A stretch of DNA of 64,000 nt from Leptothoe sp034932105 (GCF_034932105.1 NZ_JAYGIG010000002.1:1-64000), one strand, 5' to 3'; shown: positions 1 to 8,603, counted from the first letter of the stretch. Numbers and translations are program-made. Notes: generated from the letters alone by a model not told the origin.

Positions 1-310
1 GGGGTACCAAGGGATTGCTCGCTATCATACCAACTGCTTTATTCCTAAGAAAAAGCCCAAGAAGGGCGATCTATCTGAGGCAGACCGAGACTTCAATCGA
101 ACGCTCAGTCGTGAGCGCATCTGTATTGAGCATGTCAATCGTCGCCTCAAGATTTTCAAGCTGCTAGCTCAGCGCTATCGCAACCGACGACGACGCTATG
201 GGCTGCGATTCAATTTGATAGCGGCACTCTACAATTATGAACTCAACCTTGCCGAAGACTGGCAGCAAAATACAGCAATTTAGCACATAATCATTTTTGC
301 AAGAGGTCTA
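1..310 (+). mobile_element. Right end of an IS5-like insertion sequence
   Basis: The transposase stop at 283 is followed by TTTTTGCAAGAGGTCT at 295-310, which resembles the terminal inverted repeat seen in IS5-family elements (inference; the other end lies outside the window, so the inverted pairing cannot be tested). The exact boundary is therefore approximate. Confidence 0.5.
2..283 (+). pseudogene. IS5-like DDE transposase, C-terminal part (cut by window edge)
   Basis: An open frame runs from the window edge to a TAG at 281-283 (93 codons) with no start codon inside. It reads GYQGIARYHTN at the front, then RERICIEHVNRRLKIFKLL, then RNRRRRYGLRFNLIAALYNYEL. The Glu in IEHVNRRLK fits the last acid of the DDE triad, and the basic stretch ending in LIAALYNYEL is typical of the C-terminus of IS5-family (DDE_Tnp_4) transposases. 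Only the tail is in the window, so it is not possible to say whether the full transposase is intact. The element probably ends about 25 bases after the stop. Confidence 0.7.
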
Positions 311-648
311 TTGAGGCGACCATCGTACTGTTGCCGCAGTCTTTCTGCCAGTGGCAAGGCATAGACAAAACAGCCAAGGCAATTGACTTGAAAGACTCGC
401 AAGGGATTGAGCCGTTATACTTGAAAATCTCCCTGTAGTCCTTGGCCACGCCAAAAGCCGGGAGAATCCATGTACGATGGTCTAAATACCAGGATTCTTG
501 GTAGCTAAGGTCCAGGTCAATAGCTTATTGGTAGGCCCGTTGGGCGGGGCTGCGAGTCCAGCAACTTTGACAACAAACTATCCTTACTCGAAGCTGCTGG
601 CCTCGCCCCAAAGAACCCTGGAAAGTATGAACAGCACCGATTGGGGCT
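311..648. other. Gap between IS end and DUF3465 gene; possible decayed reading frame
   Basis: No convincing gene. On the minus strand one frame between about 393 and 310 reads RLNPLRVFQVNCLGCFVYA and continues to YDGRL right up to the IS boundary, as if the IS had landed in an older gene; upstream of it the frame is closed by a stop. I do not recognise the product. A 68-codon plus-strand frame at 498-704 has no family features. Confidence 0.3.
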
Positions 649-1158
649 TTAGTCATAGCGAATGCCATTGTGCTCTAGCCAGCCATCCTCGTGCCAATCC
701 CTAGGATCATCATGGGTCCAGTGCAGAATGCCACCGCGCTCATTCCATTCATATTCCCCCCGAAAACGGACCTCATCGCCTTCCCTCAACCCACTAATCC
801 GTTGAGATACATCACTATCAATATTGTGACTCACCAGCAACGACTGCCCCGACCCTAGGCGCAGAATAAACTTCTGATGGCGGGACCCTTCCAAATCGTC
901 CGGTAGCAGCTTCTCCACTCGACCCACCCCTTCCACAATCAAGTCTGACTCCCTATTGCGATAGGCCTGCATCAACGCATCATCATCTTTCGCCTCAGCT
1001 CGTCGAGCATCGTTATGGTGGGGGGCAGCATCCGCCATGGGCATAGACCAAGGAAACAACACAGACACTTTCATCACTGGCATAAGCAGTATAAAACCAG
1101 CTAGAAGAGGCATGACTAAAAAACTTTGAAATGCCTTCAGGACAGAGCTTTTGACCAT
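649..1158 (-). CDS. DUF3465 family exported protein
   Basis: The C-terminal part carries the hallmarks of the DUF3465 family: VEGVGRVEKLLPDD, GSRHQKFILRL, LLVSHNID, GDEVRFRGEYEWNERGG and LHWTHDDP. The function of the family is not established. The chosen start, ATG at 1158, gives MVKSSVLKAFQSFLV followed by a hydrophobic stretch that looks like a signal peptide or single membrane anchor, so the conserved part should lie outside the cytoplasm. A longer frame from 1218 adds 20 residues (MPPWDRVKLHRHYRIRFSTD) with no hydrophobic character and is less likely. It is convergent with nothing and stands alone. Confidence 0.8.
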   Translation of the reverse strand: MVKSSVLKAFQSFLVMPLLAGFILLMPVMKVSVLFPWSMPMADAAPHHNDARRAEAKDDDALMQAYRNRESDLIVEGVGRVEKLLPDDLEGSRHQKFILRLGSGQSLLVSHNIDSDVSQRISGLREGDEVRFRGEYEWNERGGILHWTHDDPRDWHEDGWLEHNGIRYD

Positions 1159-1281
1159 ATCAGTGGAGAACCGTATACGGTAATGTCGGTGTAATTTTAC
1201 CCTATCCCATGGGGGCATTCACCACCTGCGCCCATTCTCGTTGTTTGCGATTATGAATTTGTCGGACAAGAGAGACACCCC

Positions 1282-1623
1282 ATGAAAACATCTGCACAAC
1301 AATCCATTATCGAAGGTCTACGCAACTGGTATCGCAACGCTATCCGCAATTCTAAATATCGTTGGATCGTTGTTTTTGGTAGCCTCCTCTATCTCGTTAG
1401 CCCGTTCGATATTTCACCTGATGTTTTGCCGATTATTGGCTGGCTCGATGATGGCATCATTGCCACCCTGCTAGTGACTGAGGTGTCCCAACTCCTCTTT
1501 GAACAGGTCAATGCCTCTAAGAAAAAGGCGAATAAAGAGACCACTCAAAAGGCCGACGCCACTGCTAATACCGCCACTGCAACCGAGCAGGTGGTTGATG
1601 TACAGGCGGTATCCGTAAGCTAA
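1282..1623 (+). CDS. DUF1232 (YkvA-type) membrane protein
   Basis: The protein has 113 residues. The core SKYRWIVVFGSLLYLVSPFDISPDVLP followed by GWLDDG is the standard DUF1232 signature: a hydrophobic helix ending in the SPFDxxPD motif and a conserved LDD. The C-terminal third is a low-complexity tail rich in Lys, Thr and Ala. The family is of unknown biochemical role and is membrane associated. The next gene starts about 85 bases downstream on the same strand, so the two may be cotranscribed. Confidence 0.85.
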   Translation: MKTSAQQSIIEGLRNWYRNAIRNSKYRWIVVFGSLLYLVSPFDISPDVLPIIGWLDDGIIATLLVTEVSQLLFEQVNASKKKANKETTQKADATANTATATEQVVDVQAVSVS

Positions 1624-1708
1624 TTCAATCTTCCCAGCAGGTTTGTTGCTTACATCTTTTGTTCAACGTTCAATTCAACATTCAACTCATTCAATAAGGT
1701 ACAGAATC

Positions 1709-2167
1709 ATGACTTATAACAACACCCAAGCCGTTAACGAAAACTTTGAGTCCATCAAGGCAGAAGGCGGTCGTCGCACCCAAAAGATTGCTCACATTCT
1801 CAAGTCTGCCTTTTCTGAGGCGGTCAATGAGGTGAAAGATGGTGCTAGCACTGTCAGCCCTCTGGCCAAAGATTTAGCGGGCAATGCGGTTCAAGTGGTC
1901 AAGCAAAAGGGCCAAGAAGCCTATGTGAATGCCAAGCAAGCAGCCAAGGAAACAGCCACCGATGAGCAGGACATCATCACCCAGTTTAAGCTGAAGCTCC
2001 AGGCTATTGTGGATGCTGTTAAGGCCACTCTGTTTGGCCGGGCAGCTGCAGAGGAGTCAGACGTGGTTGCCCTAATCAAAACAGAAACTGAGGTCCATAC
2101 GCCTGAGGTCCAAGCCACAGAGGTCCATACCGTAGTGACGGTTGATGCCACTGCTGACGTTGCCTAG
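1709..2167 (+). CDS. Conserved hypothetical, apolipoprotein/LEA-like helical protein
   Basis: The protein has 152 residues, is strongly helical and is rich in Ala, Lys, Glu and Val (for example KQKGQEAYVNAKQAAKETATD), with no Cys and no membrane segment. This composition resembles amphipathic YtxH- or LEA-like proteins, but no defining motif is present, so no function is claimed. The start at 1709 is preferred over an upstream in-frame start at 1643: a purine-rich AAGGT lies 9 bases before ATG 1709, and the 22 extra residues look non-coding. It follows the DUF1232 gene and ends just before a clear terminator. Confidence 0.65.
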   Translation: MTYNNTQAVNENFESIKAEGGRRTQKIAHILKSAFSEAVNEVKDGASTVSPLAKDLAGNAVQVVKQKGQEAYVNAKQAAKETATDEQDIITQFKLKLQAIVDAVKATLFGRAAAEESDVVALIKTETEVHTPEVQATEVHTVVTVDATADVA

Positions 2168-2211
2168 GTTGCCCTAGGGTTCTATTCCTTGATTGTTAGG
2201 TACGCTATGAA

Positions 2212-2243
2212 CGCTGGTTTCCTGAGGAAACTGGCGTTTTTTT
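2212..2243 (+). terminator. Rho-independent terminator after the 1709 gene
   Basis: CGCTGGTTTCC pairs with GGAAACTGGCG (11 pairs, two of them G-T) around the loop TGA, followed directly by seven T. Confidence 0.85.
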
Positions 2244-2269
2244 GTAGGTATGAGCTGAGGATTTGATCA

Positions 2270-2428
2270 ATGGAGGAAAACGTTAAGAAAGCTACCCAAC
2301 TGGACACTCCTATGCATTTTTCAGGGTATCTAGACAGGTTTTATCGGATCGTAGAGTTATGTAACCTAAGCACTTTGGGTTTTCGGAACAACACTGATAT
2401 ACTTCCAGCAATTCACTTTGAAGGATGA
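2270..2428 (+). CDS. Possible small ORF (52 residues), unknown
   Basis: An ATG at 2270, with TGAGGA about 10 bases upstream, opens a 52-codon frame (MEENVKKATQLDTPMHFSG...) ending at a TGA that lies within a strong hairpin. It sits between two terminator-like structures, as a monocistronic gene would. No family is recognised and chance cannot be excluded. Confidence 0.25.
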   Translation: MEENVKKATQLDTPMHFSGYLDRFYRIVELCNLSTLGFRNNTDILPAIHFEG

Positions 2429-2456
2429 AAAAGTGTGTGTCTGCATACACTTTTTC
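2427..2456. terminator. Bidirectional terminator-like hairpin
   Basis: GAAAAAGTGT (2427-2436) is perfectly complementary to ACACTTTTTC (2447-2456) across a 10-base loop. The A-run and T-run on the two sides could act as a terminator in either direction. It separates the small frame above from mscL. Confidence 0.5.
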
Positions 2457-2554
2457 CCAATGCTGGTGTAGCCAAGTCATATTGCCTACTCAGCTGAGCT
2501 TCAATGTGGAATTACCGACATCCAGGATTCTCTTTGTTAAGGACACCCATTATT

Positions 2555-2977
2555 ATGGTTAGTAAACAAGCACGCTCCCAAGCAGTAAACTCTGCAGGCA
2601 GCTTCATGACTGATTTTCGTGACTTTCTGTTACGCGGTAATGTCGTTGATTTGGCCGTAGCCGTGATCATCGGTGGTGCCTTCGGTGCCGTGATCACCTC
2701 ATTCATCGGTGACATAATTACCCCTCTGTTGCTGACCCCGGCGCTCAATGCAGCCGGCGTTGCAGACATTGCACAACTATCTGCCAATGGCATTAAGTAC
2801 GGTCTTTTCTTATCCGCAATAATTAACTTTGTGGTGATTTCCTTTGTTATGTTCATGATCATTCGTTCATTTGAGCGGCTGAAGCGCACCGAAGAGGTAG
2901 ATGCAGGCCCCACCACTGAAGAGAAGCTCAACGATACCCTAGGTCGTCTGACGGGTTTCCTAGAGCAGCGCATGTAA
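2555..2977 (+). CDS. mscL: Large-conductance mechanosensitive channel MscL
   Basis: The protein has 140 residues from ATG 2555, which is preceded by AAGGA at 2539-2543. The N-terminal FRDFLLRGNVVDLAVAVIIG and GAFGAVITSFIGDIITPLL form the amphipathic helix and TM1 of MscL. TM2 is GLFLSAIINFVVISFVMFMII, and a charged C-terminal helix (RLKRTEEVD) follows. MscL forms a homopentameric inner-membrane pore that opens on membrane tension and releases solutes during osmotic downshock. The upstream in-frame start at 2504 would add 17 unrelated residues. It is followed by its own terminator. Confidence 0.95.
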   Translation: MVSKQARSQAVNSAGSFMTDFRDFLLRGNVVDLAVAVIIGGAFGAVITSFIGDIITPLLLTPALNAAGVADIAQLSANGIKYGLFLSAIINFVVISFVMFMIIRSFERLKRTEEVDAGPTTEEKLNDTLGRLTGFLEQRM

Positions 2978-3047
2978 GCGCTTGAGTCCATAGCCTGTGG
3001 TTCTACGATTCCATAACATGGGTTGAACCGATACCCTGAATAATCAA

Positions 3048-3084
3048 ACGGCAAGCTGGGATCATTTCCTAGCTTGTCGTTTTT
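3048..3084 (+). terminator. Terminator between mscL and purU
   Basis: ACGGCAAGCT pairs with AGCTTGTCGT (one G-T pair) with an internal GG/CC extension, followed by a T-run at 3080-3084. Confidence 0.8.
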
Positions 3085-3104
3085 GAATGTGACTGACCCA
3101 CACC

Positions 3105-4001
3105 ATGAAAGCCGATCTGGCAGTGACCTCCCCCATGACCTTATCTGGAACCTTACCCACTGCAACCCTGCTAATTTCATGTCCTGATCAGCAGGGGTTG
3201 GTAGCTAAAATTGCCAACTTTATCTATGCCAATGGGGGCAATGTTGTCCATGCCGACCAGCACCGAGATGAACCATCAGAGCTATTTTTGTCTCGTATTG
3301 AATGGCAGTTAAAGGGATTTAACCTGAAGCGAGAGCTGATTGGACCAGCCTTTGACTCCATTGCCAAACCCCTGGGTGCTAGTTGGCAGCTCCACTTCTC
3401 AGACGAGGTGACCCGCATGGCCATTTGGGTGAGTCAGCAAAACCACTGTCTACTGGATTTGCTGTGGCGGCACCAGGCGGGGGAGCTCGCGGCAGAGATT
3501 CCTCTGATTATGAGCAACCACGAAACCCTACGGCCCATTGCAGAGCAGTTTAATATTGCCTTTCATCATATTCCCATCACCAAGGCCACTAAACCAGAGC
3601 AGGAAGCTAAGCAGCTGGCTCTGCTCAAGGAGCATGCCATTGATTTGGTGGTGCTGGCAAAGTACATGCAAATTCTGAGCCCTGATTTTCTAGGTCAGTT
3701 TTCCCAGGTGATTAATATCCATCATTCATTTTTACCGGCGTTTGTGGGGGCCAACCCCTACCATCGGGCCTATGAGCGGGGGGTGAAAATCATCGGGGCC
3801 ACGGGACATTATGTGACGTCAGACCTGGATGCTGGTCCGATCATTGAGCAAGATGTGGTGCATGTCAGCCATCGAGATCAGGTGAGTGATTTGATCCGTA
3901 AGGGTAAGGATGTGGAACGTTTAGTCCTTTCTCGGGCGGTAAGGCTGCATTTGCAAAACCGCGTATTGGTTTACGGCAATCGCACGGTGGTGTTTGCTTA
4001 G
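3105..4001 (+). CDS. purU: Formyltetrahydrofolate deformylase PurU
   Basis: The protein has 298 residues. It has an N-terminal ACT domain (about 20-95, beginning TATLLISCPDQQGLVAKIANF) followed by a formyltransferase fold (about 100-290). The catalytic region is visible as INIHHSFLPAF and GATGHYVTSDLDAGPIIEQD, which hold the His and Asp of the family, plus LAKYMQILSPDF. The enzyme hydrolyses 10-formyl-THF to formate and THF and so balances the one-carbon pool. The length and architecture are normal for the family. It is monocistronic. Confidence 0.95.
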   Translation: MKADLAVTSPMTLSGTLPTATLLISCPDQQGLVAKIANFIYANGGNVVHADQHRDEPSELFLSRIEWQLKGFNLKRELIGPAFDSIAKPLGASWQLHFSDEVTRMAIWVSQQNHCLLDLLWRHQAGELAAEIPLIMSNHETLRPIAEQFNIAFHHIPITKATKPEQEAKQLALLKEHAIDLVVLAKYMQILSPDFLGQFSQVINIHHSFLPAFVGANPYHRAYERGVKIIGATGHYVTSDLDAGPIIEQDVVHVSHRDQVSDLIRKGKDVERLVLSRAVRLHLQNRVLVYGNRTVVFA

Positions 4002-4880
4002 GGGGCGTTATTCAATCGTAAAGCGGTTATCGAGCAAGTCAGGGATACCCCGATTTGGTGTCCTAAAAAACAAGAATTTTATAAAATCCACAACTTAATC
4101 GCCCACTCTGCGAGAAGAACAAAGCTCTACATCCCCTAACCCCTTCTCTCAATCCTGAGAGAAGGGGGATCGGAGTCTGGCGCCCTGGCTGAGGTGAAGG
4201 CCTTCGAGAGCTAGAAAATGGGCAAATTATTTAATTTTCATTCCTAAGGGAAGTGGCCAAAGCTATTTGCCAGCGGCTGGGCCACCCCCTGTAACCCTAT
4301 ACTCCTGGGCGTTCAACAATTTCAAAATATAGCCATGGGATGCAGTTAGGTGCGACCGACGACACATGGGATTACCGTGCGATCGCAAAAGGCATCACTT
4401 TTTTTCAACACAGTCCAGTCACAATCCCAAAGGCTCAGCACTGCTCAATCTTTGACGTCCTGACCGATGCTTCAACAGCCTCTCACCATGGTTGCCATGC
4501 TCCTTGATTACTCCCTGAACAGATAGATCGGAGTTTGGCACCCCTTGTCTGACAAAGGTTTTAGGCTTATTATTGGCACCAAAGGTGGATCAAAATGGTC
4601 TTGATTTTGGACTTATCGCCAAAACTCAGCAACCGGTCACTTTTTTAGATCTGGATGAGGACTCAAACCGTTGACTTATATAGAGCACCAAATTTAGATC
4701 TATCTGCCCTGAAGGAGACTGATCCCCTGCAGCTTTACCAAATTTAATAGTGCGCCAACACAAATTGATTTAGGCTGAAGCTTCTAATGGTCAGCAGATC
4801 CAGCTCTCTGTGAAATACCAAATCATTCTACGAACCCAAGTTGGAGTTTTTGAGATTTTCGATAACAATTTAAGGTGGGC
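4002..4880. other. Long intergenic region upstream of sbtA
   Basis: These 879 bases contain no convincing gene. They hold one HIP1 octamer near 4380, a perfect palindrome at 4140-4167, and a 20-base word at 4311-4330 that also forms the 3' end of opcA (7275-7294). The last part must hold the sbtA promoter. I saw no clear match to a known carbon regulator site and claim none. Confidence 0.6.
4140..4167. repeat. Palindrome CCCCTTCTCTC / GAGAGAAGGGG
   Basis: There are eleven perfectly paired bases with a six-base loop (AATCCT). Similar CCCTTCTCTC-type palindromes are widespread intergenic elements in cyanobacteria (established in general terms; only one copy was noticed in this window). It has no T-run and is not an obvious terminator. 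Confidence 0.7.
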
Positions 4881-5852
4881 ATGAATAGCAATCTAATTCT
4901 ATCTAATCTTCTCAATCCTGCTATTCTCTTTTTCTTCCTTGGGATGTTGGCAGTTTTAGTACAATCCGATCTAGAAATACCTGCTCCTATCCCCAAACTA
5001 TTTTCGCTCTATTTACTATTAGCCATTGGATTTAAAGGAGGTGTTGAACTATCGAAGAGCGGTTTAAATTCGGAAGTCCTGCTAACCATAATCGCCGCCA
5101 TGACGATGGCTTGTCTGGTTCCTATTTACTGCTTTTTTATTCTGCGGTGGGGGCTTGACAACGATTATGATGCGGCTGCGATCGCAGCCACCTACGGTTC
5201 GATTAGCGCAGTCACGTTTATTACTGCCAGTTCTTTTTTACACGATCTAGGTATAGAGTTTCATGGATTTATGATCGCAGATCTAGCCCTCATGGAATCT
5301 CCTGCCATTATTGTGGGTTTGATTTTGGTCAATTTGTTTGCAGCTAATCGCGATCGCAAAGTATCTTGGCCAGAAGTTTTGAAAGAAGCCTTCTTAAATA
5401 GCTCTGTATTCCTACTGGTAGGCAGCTTGGCCATCGGCGTCTTGACAGGAGAGCATGGGGCTGAAATTCTTTCCCCCTTTACTGAAAAACTGTTTTACGG
5501 GGTGCTGACCTTTTTCCTCCTTGATATGGGCATAGTCGCAGCCAAGCGGATTAAGGATCTACAAAAAACAGGGGTATTCCTGATCGCCTTTTCGATCCTC
5601 GTTCCCTTATTTAATGCAGGCCTCGGGATTGCCTTAGCGCGGCTGATTGGTCTAGAAACGGGGGATGCCCTTCTATTTTCAGTGCTTTGCGCCAGTGCGT
5701 CGTATATCGCTGTCCCGGCCGCCATGCGGATGACAGTACCCGAGGCCAACCCCAGCCTCTATGTTTCGACAGCCTTAGCGGTCACATTCCCGTTCAATAT
5801 AATTGTGGGAATTCCCCTCTATCTCTATGGAATTGAGTTGTTATGGAGTTGA
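4881..5852 (+). CDS. sbtA: SbtA-family sodium-dependent bicarbonate permease (short form)
   Basis: The protein has 323 residues and about ten hydrophobic segments in two halves. Family motifs include AIGFKGGVELSKSGL, ATYGSISAVTFITASSFL, MESPAIIVGLIL, FLNSSVFLLVGSLAIGVLTG and CASASYIAVPAAMR. SbtA proteins import bicarbonate with Na+ across the cytoplasmic membrane for the CO2-concentrating mechanism. The classical Synechocystis protein is about 374 residues with a long hydrophilic central loop. Here that loop is only about a dozen residues (AANRDRKVSWPE), as in the shorter SbtA2-type relatives. ATG 4881 is preceded by AAGGTGG; an in-frame GTG at 4875 is the alternative. The sbtB start follows 4 bases after the stop. 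Confidence 0.9.
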   Translation: MNSNLILSNLLNPAILFFFLGMLAVLVQSDLEIPAPIPKLFSLYLLLAIGFKGGVELSKSGLNSEVLLTIIAAMTMACLVPIYCFFILRWGLDNDYDAAAIAATYGSISAVTFITASSFLHDLGIEFHGFMIADLALMESPAIIVGLILVNLFAANRDRKVSWPEVLKEAFLNSSVFLLVGSLAIGVLTGEHGAEILSPFTEKLFYGVLTFFLLDMGIVAAKRIKDLQKTGVFLIAFSILVPLFNAGLGIALARLIGLETGDALLFSVLCASASYIAVPAAMRMTVPEANPSLYVSTALAVTFPFNIIVGIPLYLYGIELLWS

Positions 5853-5856
5853 ACTC

Positions 5857-6171
5857 ATGCATGAGGTAAAACGCATCGAAATTGTCGCCAACTCGTTTGA
5901 GTTAGGGAAATTACTACAAGCCCTAGAAAAATCCGGAGTTCACAGCCATAGTGTGATCCGTAATGTAGCAGGGAAACAATTTCATGCTGGCAAAGAAGAT
6001 TTGGATATGACGATGCTAGACAATGTCTACATTGTTGCCTTCTTTGCGCCTGAGCTGCTTCAACCTGTGGTAGAGGCTATTCAACCATTACTCAATCGCT
6101 TTGGGGGCAATTGTCACATCACCGATGTCCTGGAAGTAAGCTCCATAAAAGGTGCTGATAAATTACAGTAG
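5857..6171 (+). CDS. sbtB: SbtB-like PII-family regulator
   Basis: The protein has 104 residues with a ferredoxin-like PII pattern: VKRIEIVANSFELGKLLQAL, SGVHSHSVIRNVAGK (T-loop region) and ITDVLEVSSI at the end. SbtB proteins bind adenine nucleotides and gate the SbtA permease. Position, size and the four-base gap to sbtA support that role here. The C-terminus lacks the CGPxGC tail present in the Synechocystis protein, so redox control of the kind proposed for that tail is unlikely. The start at ATG 5857 (MHEVKRIEIV) is preferred; a start at 5803 would overlap sbtA by 50 bases. Confidence 0.85.
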   Translation: MHEVKRIEIVANSFELGKLLQALEKSGVHSHSVIRNVAGKQFHAGKEDLDMTMLDNVYIVAFFAPELLQPVVEAIQPLLNRFGGNCHITDVLEVSSIKGADKLQ

Positions 6172-6184
6172 GAGGCAACGTGTT

Positions 6185-6886
6185 ATGAAGACTGAGATCG
6201 ATCGTCGTCAACTCTTACACCTGGGGATAATGAGTTCAATAGGACTCTTGTCGCAAGGGTTAATCAGGCCAACTTCTGCTGAAGCAGCAACCCTGACATC
6301 TGAGGATTTGCTGACGGATCCGGATACTGCCCTACAAGCCTTAATGGCAGGCAATCAACGTTTTTCGCAACATCATCCGACGTTTCCCCATCAGGCTCAG
6401 AGCCGGCTTCAGGAGGTTTCCCAAGCTCAACATCCGTTTGCAACGATCTTAAGCTGTGCAGATTCTCGGGTGCCGGTGGAGATTTTATTCGATCAAGGTG
6501 TTGGCGATATTTTTGACGTGCGTGTGGCCGGCAATATTGTCACACCGGAGGTCATGGGGAGCTTGGAATATGCCATCGAGTTACTAGAGACTCCGATACT
6601 CATGGTATTGGGCCATGAACGTTGTGGCGCTGTCACTGCTGCTGTACAAAATAAACCTTTGCCGGGGGATATAGGGACATTTGTTCAGGCGATTTTACCC
6701 GCAGTCGCGGCCTCTAAAGGGCAAGCTGGAGATCCGGTTGAAAATGCTGTGCAGCAAAATATTAAATATCAGTTAGAGCAACTTAAACGGTCGGAGCTAA
6801 TTACTCATCGGCTGGAAGCTGGCACCTTAAAGCTTGTCGGTTCTCGCTATGATCTAGATACTGGAAAAGTTTCAATCATCACATAG
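6185..6886 (+). CDS. Exported beta-class carbonic anhydrase (EcaB-like)
   Basis: The protein has 233 residues. Zinc ligands and the catalytic dyad are in place: CADSRVP (Cys91, Asp93, Arg95) and GHERCGAV (His144, Cys147). The N-terminus is MKTEIDRRQLLHLGIMSSIG, a twin-arginine-like signal with a hydrophobic stretch and an Ala-rich cleavage region near residues 31-36 (SAEAA). The enzyme would therefore act in the periplasm or thylakoid lumen, like the EcaB proteins of other cyanobacteria. The start at 6185 is supported by GGAGG at 6171-6175, right at the sbtB stop. It is the third gene of the sbtA-sbtB operon, which suggests a role in interconverting CO2 and bicarbonate beside the permease. 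Confidence 0.9.
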   Translation: MKTEIDRRQLLHLGIMSSIGLLSQGLIRPTSAEAATLTSEDLLTDPDTALQALMAGNQRFSQHHPTFPHQAQSRLQEVSQAQHPFATILSCADSRVPVEILFDQGVGDIFDVRVAGNIVTPEVMGSLEYAIELLETPILMVLGHERCGAVTAAVQNKPLPGDIGTFVQAILPAVAASKGQAGDPVENAVQQNIKYQLEQLKRSELITHRLEAGTLKLVGSRYDLDTGKVSIIT

Positions 6887-7081
6887 GGAATCTTAGCGCT
6901 CTCACCCACACCCTTTAAGCTGAATAACTATGGGGCTGAAACGCTCCATGCAAGCTTGGTTGATTTTTTACAGCAGCATACTTGACTTTGAAATCGGTCA
7001 ATTTTAAAGCGGCTCTTAAAGTGGGAAATTTCCCCAGAGTTAGCATTCAGGAGTCAGCATCCAGGCCCTTTCTAACTGCTG

Positions 7082-7223
7082 AACTCTGAGGGTATCAAAC
7101 TTAAGCCGAAAAATCCTGGCTAGGTGGGGAATCAGGGGCCAGTGAAGCCCTGATTCCTGGCTCCTGACTTCTGAATACTATCCCTGGGAAAACGTCTCGC
7201 TTTGAGTTGGCACCCAACTCTGA
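7082..7223 (+). mobile_element. Miniature inverted-repeat element, copy 1, with 8-bp target duplication
   Basis: The element proper is 7090-7215 (126 bp). It begins GGGTATCAAACTTAAG and ends GAGTTGGCACCC, so the ends are imperfect inverted repeats. It is flanked on both sides by AACTCTGA (7082-7089 and 7216-7223), a perfect 8-bp duplication. The interior holds AATCAGGGG and CCCTGATT, which can form a hairpin, and no reading frame. Related copies are at 21629, 26885 and 36378. Confidence 0.85.
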
Positions 7224-7271
7224 ATGCTTACCCAGTCTAGATTTCACCGCTTAAGTTGAATACCTCTATCC

Positions 7272-8603
7272 CTAGTTCAACAATTTCAAAATATGGGCCG
7301 TCACGGCCAAACTCTCTTCAAATAGGACATCTTCACCCCAGCGCTGTAGTTGCTGTTCTAGCAACAGATCAGACCGCTGGTCAGAAATTGCCGTCACCTC
7401 TTGGATATAACAGGACTGGGCACCACCGCCAGATTCCATGCGCATACAGCCTGCGGTTTCTGAACAGAGAATGGTGCAGCAGTTGGCCTCCGAATTTGTG
7501 GACGACATGCGTAACCCAGTCAAATCACCCAGGACTTCGCCCACATCCGCCACCGGAATAGCCGCTAGCTCAACATCAATCGATCGGCCCTCTTTGGCTT
7601 TTAGAGTGATGCGTCGCAGGTCATAGTCCCCCCCTTCCGACTTGTAGTCCTGAGGCTCCCAGCCTAGGCGACTCGCCAACCAGCCCAGATACAGCAAGGC
7701 CTGGGCGGCGTTGCCCTTTTCATAATCAATGCCCAGTTGGTCTAACTCCAAGAGGGCGATGCGTCGTTCCGGTGGGTCAAAGGATGCCGCAGATAGCTCC
7801 TGCCAGGGGGCCAGACGATACCAGTTGAGATCGGCCACTGGGGTGCCGCTTTCCACCAGTTGCTGAATTTTTAGCAGCTCTGACTCAGGATTGCCGTAGT
7901 AGCTAGAATCCAAAATGATGCAGTTGCTAATCTTGGCCATGGATTGAAACAAGAGCTGCTCAGGGTTGGGAGTGGCTTTCCACCAGACAAACTTGGGCAG
8001 ATCGGCAATCACCAGGGACTGGACTAGGCCATCCACCCGATCTAATGCTTTCTTAGTCCCACGTAGGGTAATGTACTCGCAGCAGACTAGGCGGCTACTG
8101 TTGTTTTTTTGAATGGGGCAGTAGGCCGAAACCTGGGCGGTAACGCCGGTATCTTCATCGTCGAAGGTGGGACATAGGGTAATGACTCGACAAGGGTTTT
8201 GGGCGGCTAGGGCTTCGTTGAGACTAAACCCCCGCAGGTCAGCATTGTTATAGCGTCGCTGCTCCGGGGACAGGGCATGAAACTCCGTTCGCAGTCGTTG
8301 GAGAGTGGCTTGATCCACGCGACTGGTAACCCGCAGTCCGTAGGTTTGCTGGGCGGTTGCGATCGCACCTCTTGTCGCCTCCCCATGCTCCCCATCAATC
8401 GGGTTGGGATAAAACCCTAATGCCGCCAACAGCTGTTGAATCTCTTCTGGCTCATAGATAATTACACTAAATGTGGTCGCCCGCGTCGCCATGCCACCAG
8501 CGCCATCGCTGGCATAGTTATGCCAGATCTCCCTTAGCTCTGTTTCAATGTCGTCAACTGAAATATCCTTGGGCTTTTGTAGCGTAACGAGAGAAGTGAC
8601 CAT
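7272..8603 (-). CDS. opcA: Glucose-6-phosphate dehydrogenase assembly protein OpcA
   Basis: The protein has 443 residues, full length for OpcA. Recognisable segments are SLVIADLPKFVWWKATPNPE, LDSSYYGNPESELLKI and ISDLNWYRLAPWQELSAA-like DLNWYRLAPWQEL. OpcA is the allosteric activator and assembly factor of cyanobacterial glucose-6-phosphate dehydrogenase and is needed for reductant supply at night. It lies 51 bases downstream of zwf on the same strand and is the last gene of the fbp-tal-zwf-opcA cluster. Its N-terminus (MVTSLVTLQKPKDISVDDIE) is normal. A miniature element begins about 50 bases past its stop. Confidence 0.97.
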   Translation of the reverse strand: MVTSLVTLQKPKDISVDDIETELREIWHNYASDGAGGMATRATTFSVIIYEPEEIQQLLAALGFYPNPIDGEHGEATRGAIATAQQTYGLRVTSRVDQATLQRLRTEFHALSPEQRRYNNADLRGFSLNEALAAQNPCRVITLCPTFDDEDTGVTAQVSAYCPIQKNNSSRLVCCEYITLRGTKKALDRVDGLVQSLVIADLPKFVWWKATPNPEQLLFQSMAKISNCIILDSSYYGNPESELLKIQQLVESGTPVADLNWYRLAPWQELSAASFDPPERRIALLELDQLGIDYEKGNAAQALLYLGWLASRLGWEPQDYKSEGGDYDLRRITLKAKEGRSIDVELAAIPVADVGEVLGDLTGLRMSSTNSEANCCTILCSETAGCMRMESGGGAQSCYIQEVTAISDQRSDLLLEQQLQRWGEDVLFEESLAVTAHILKLLN

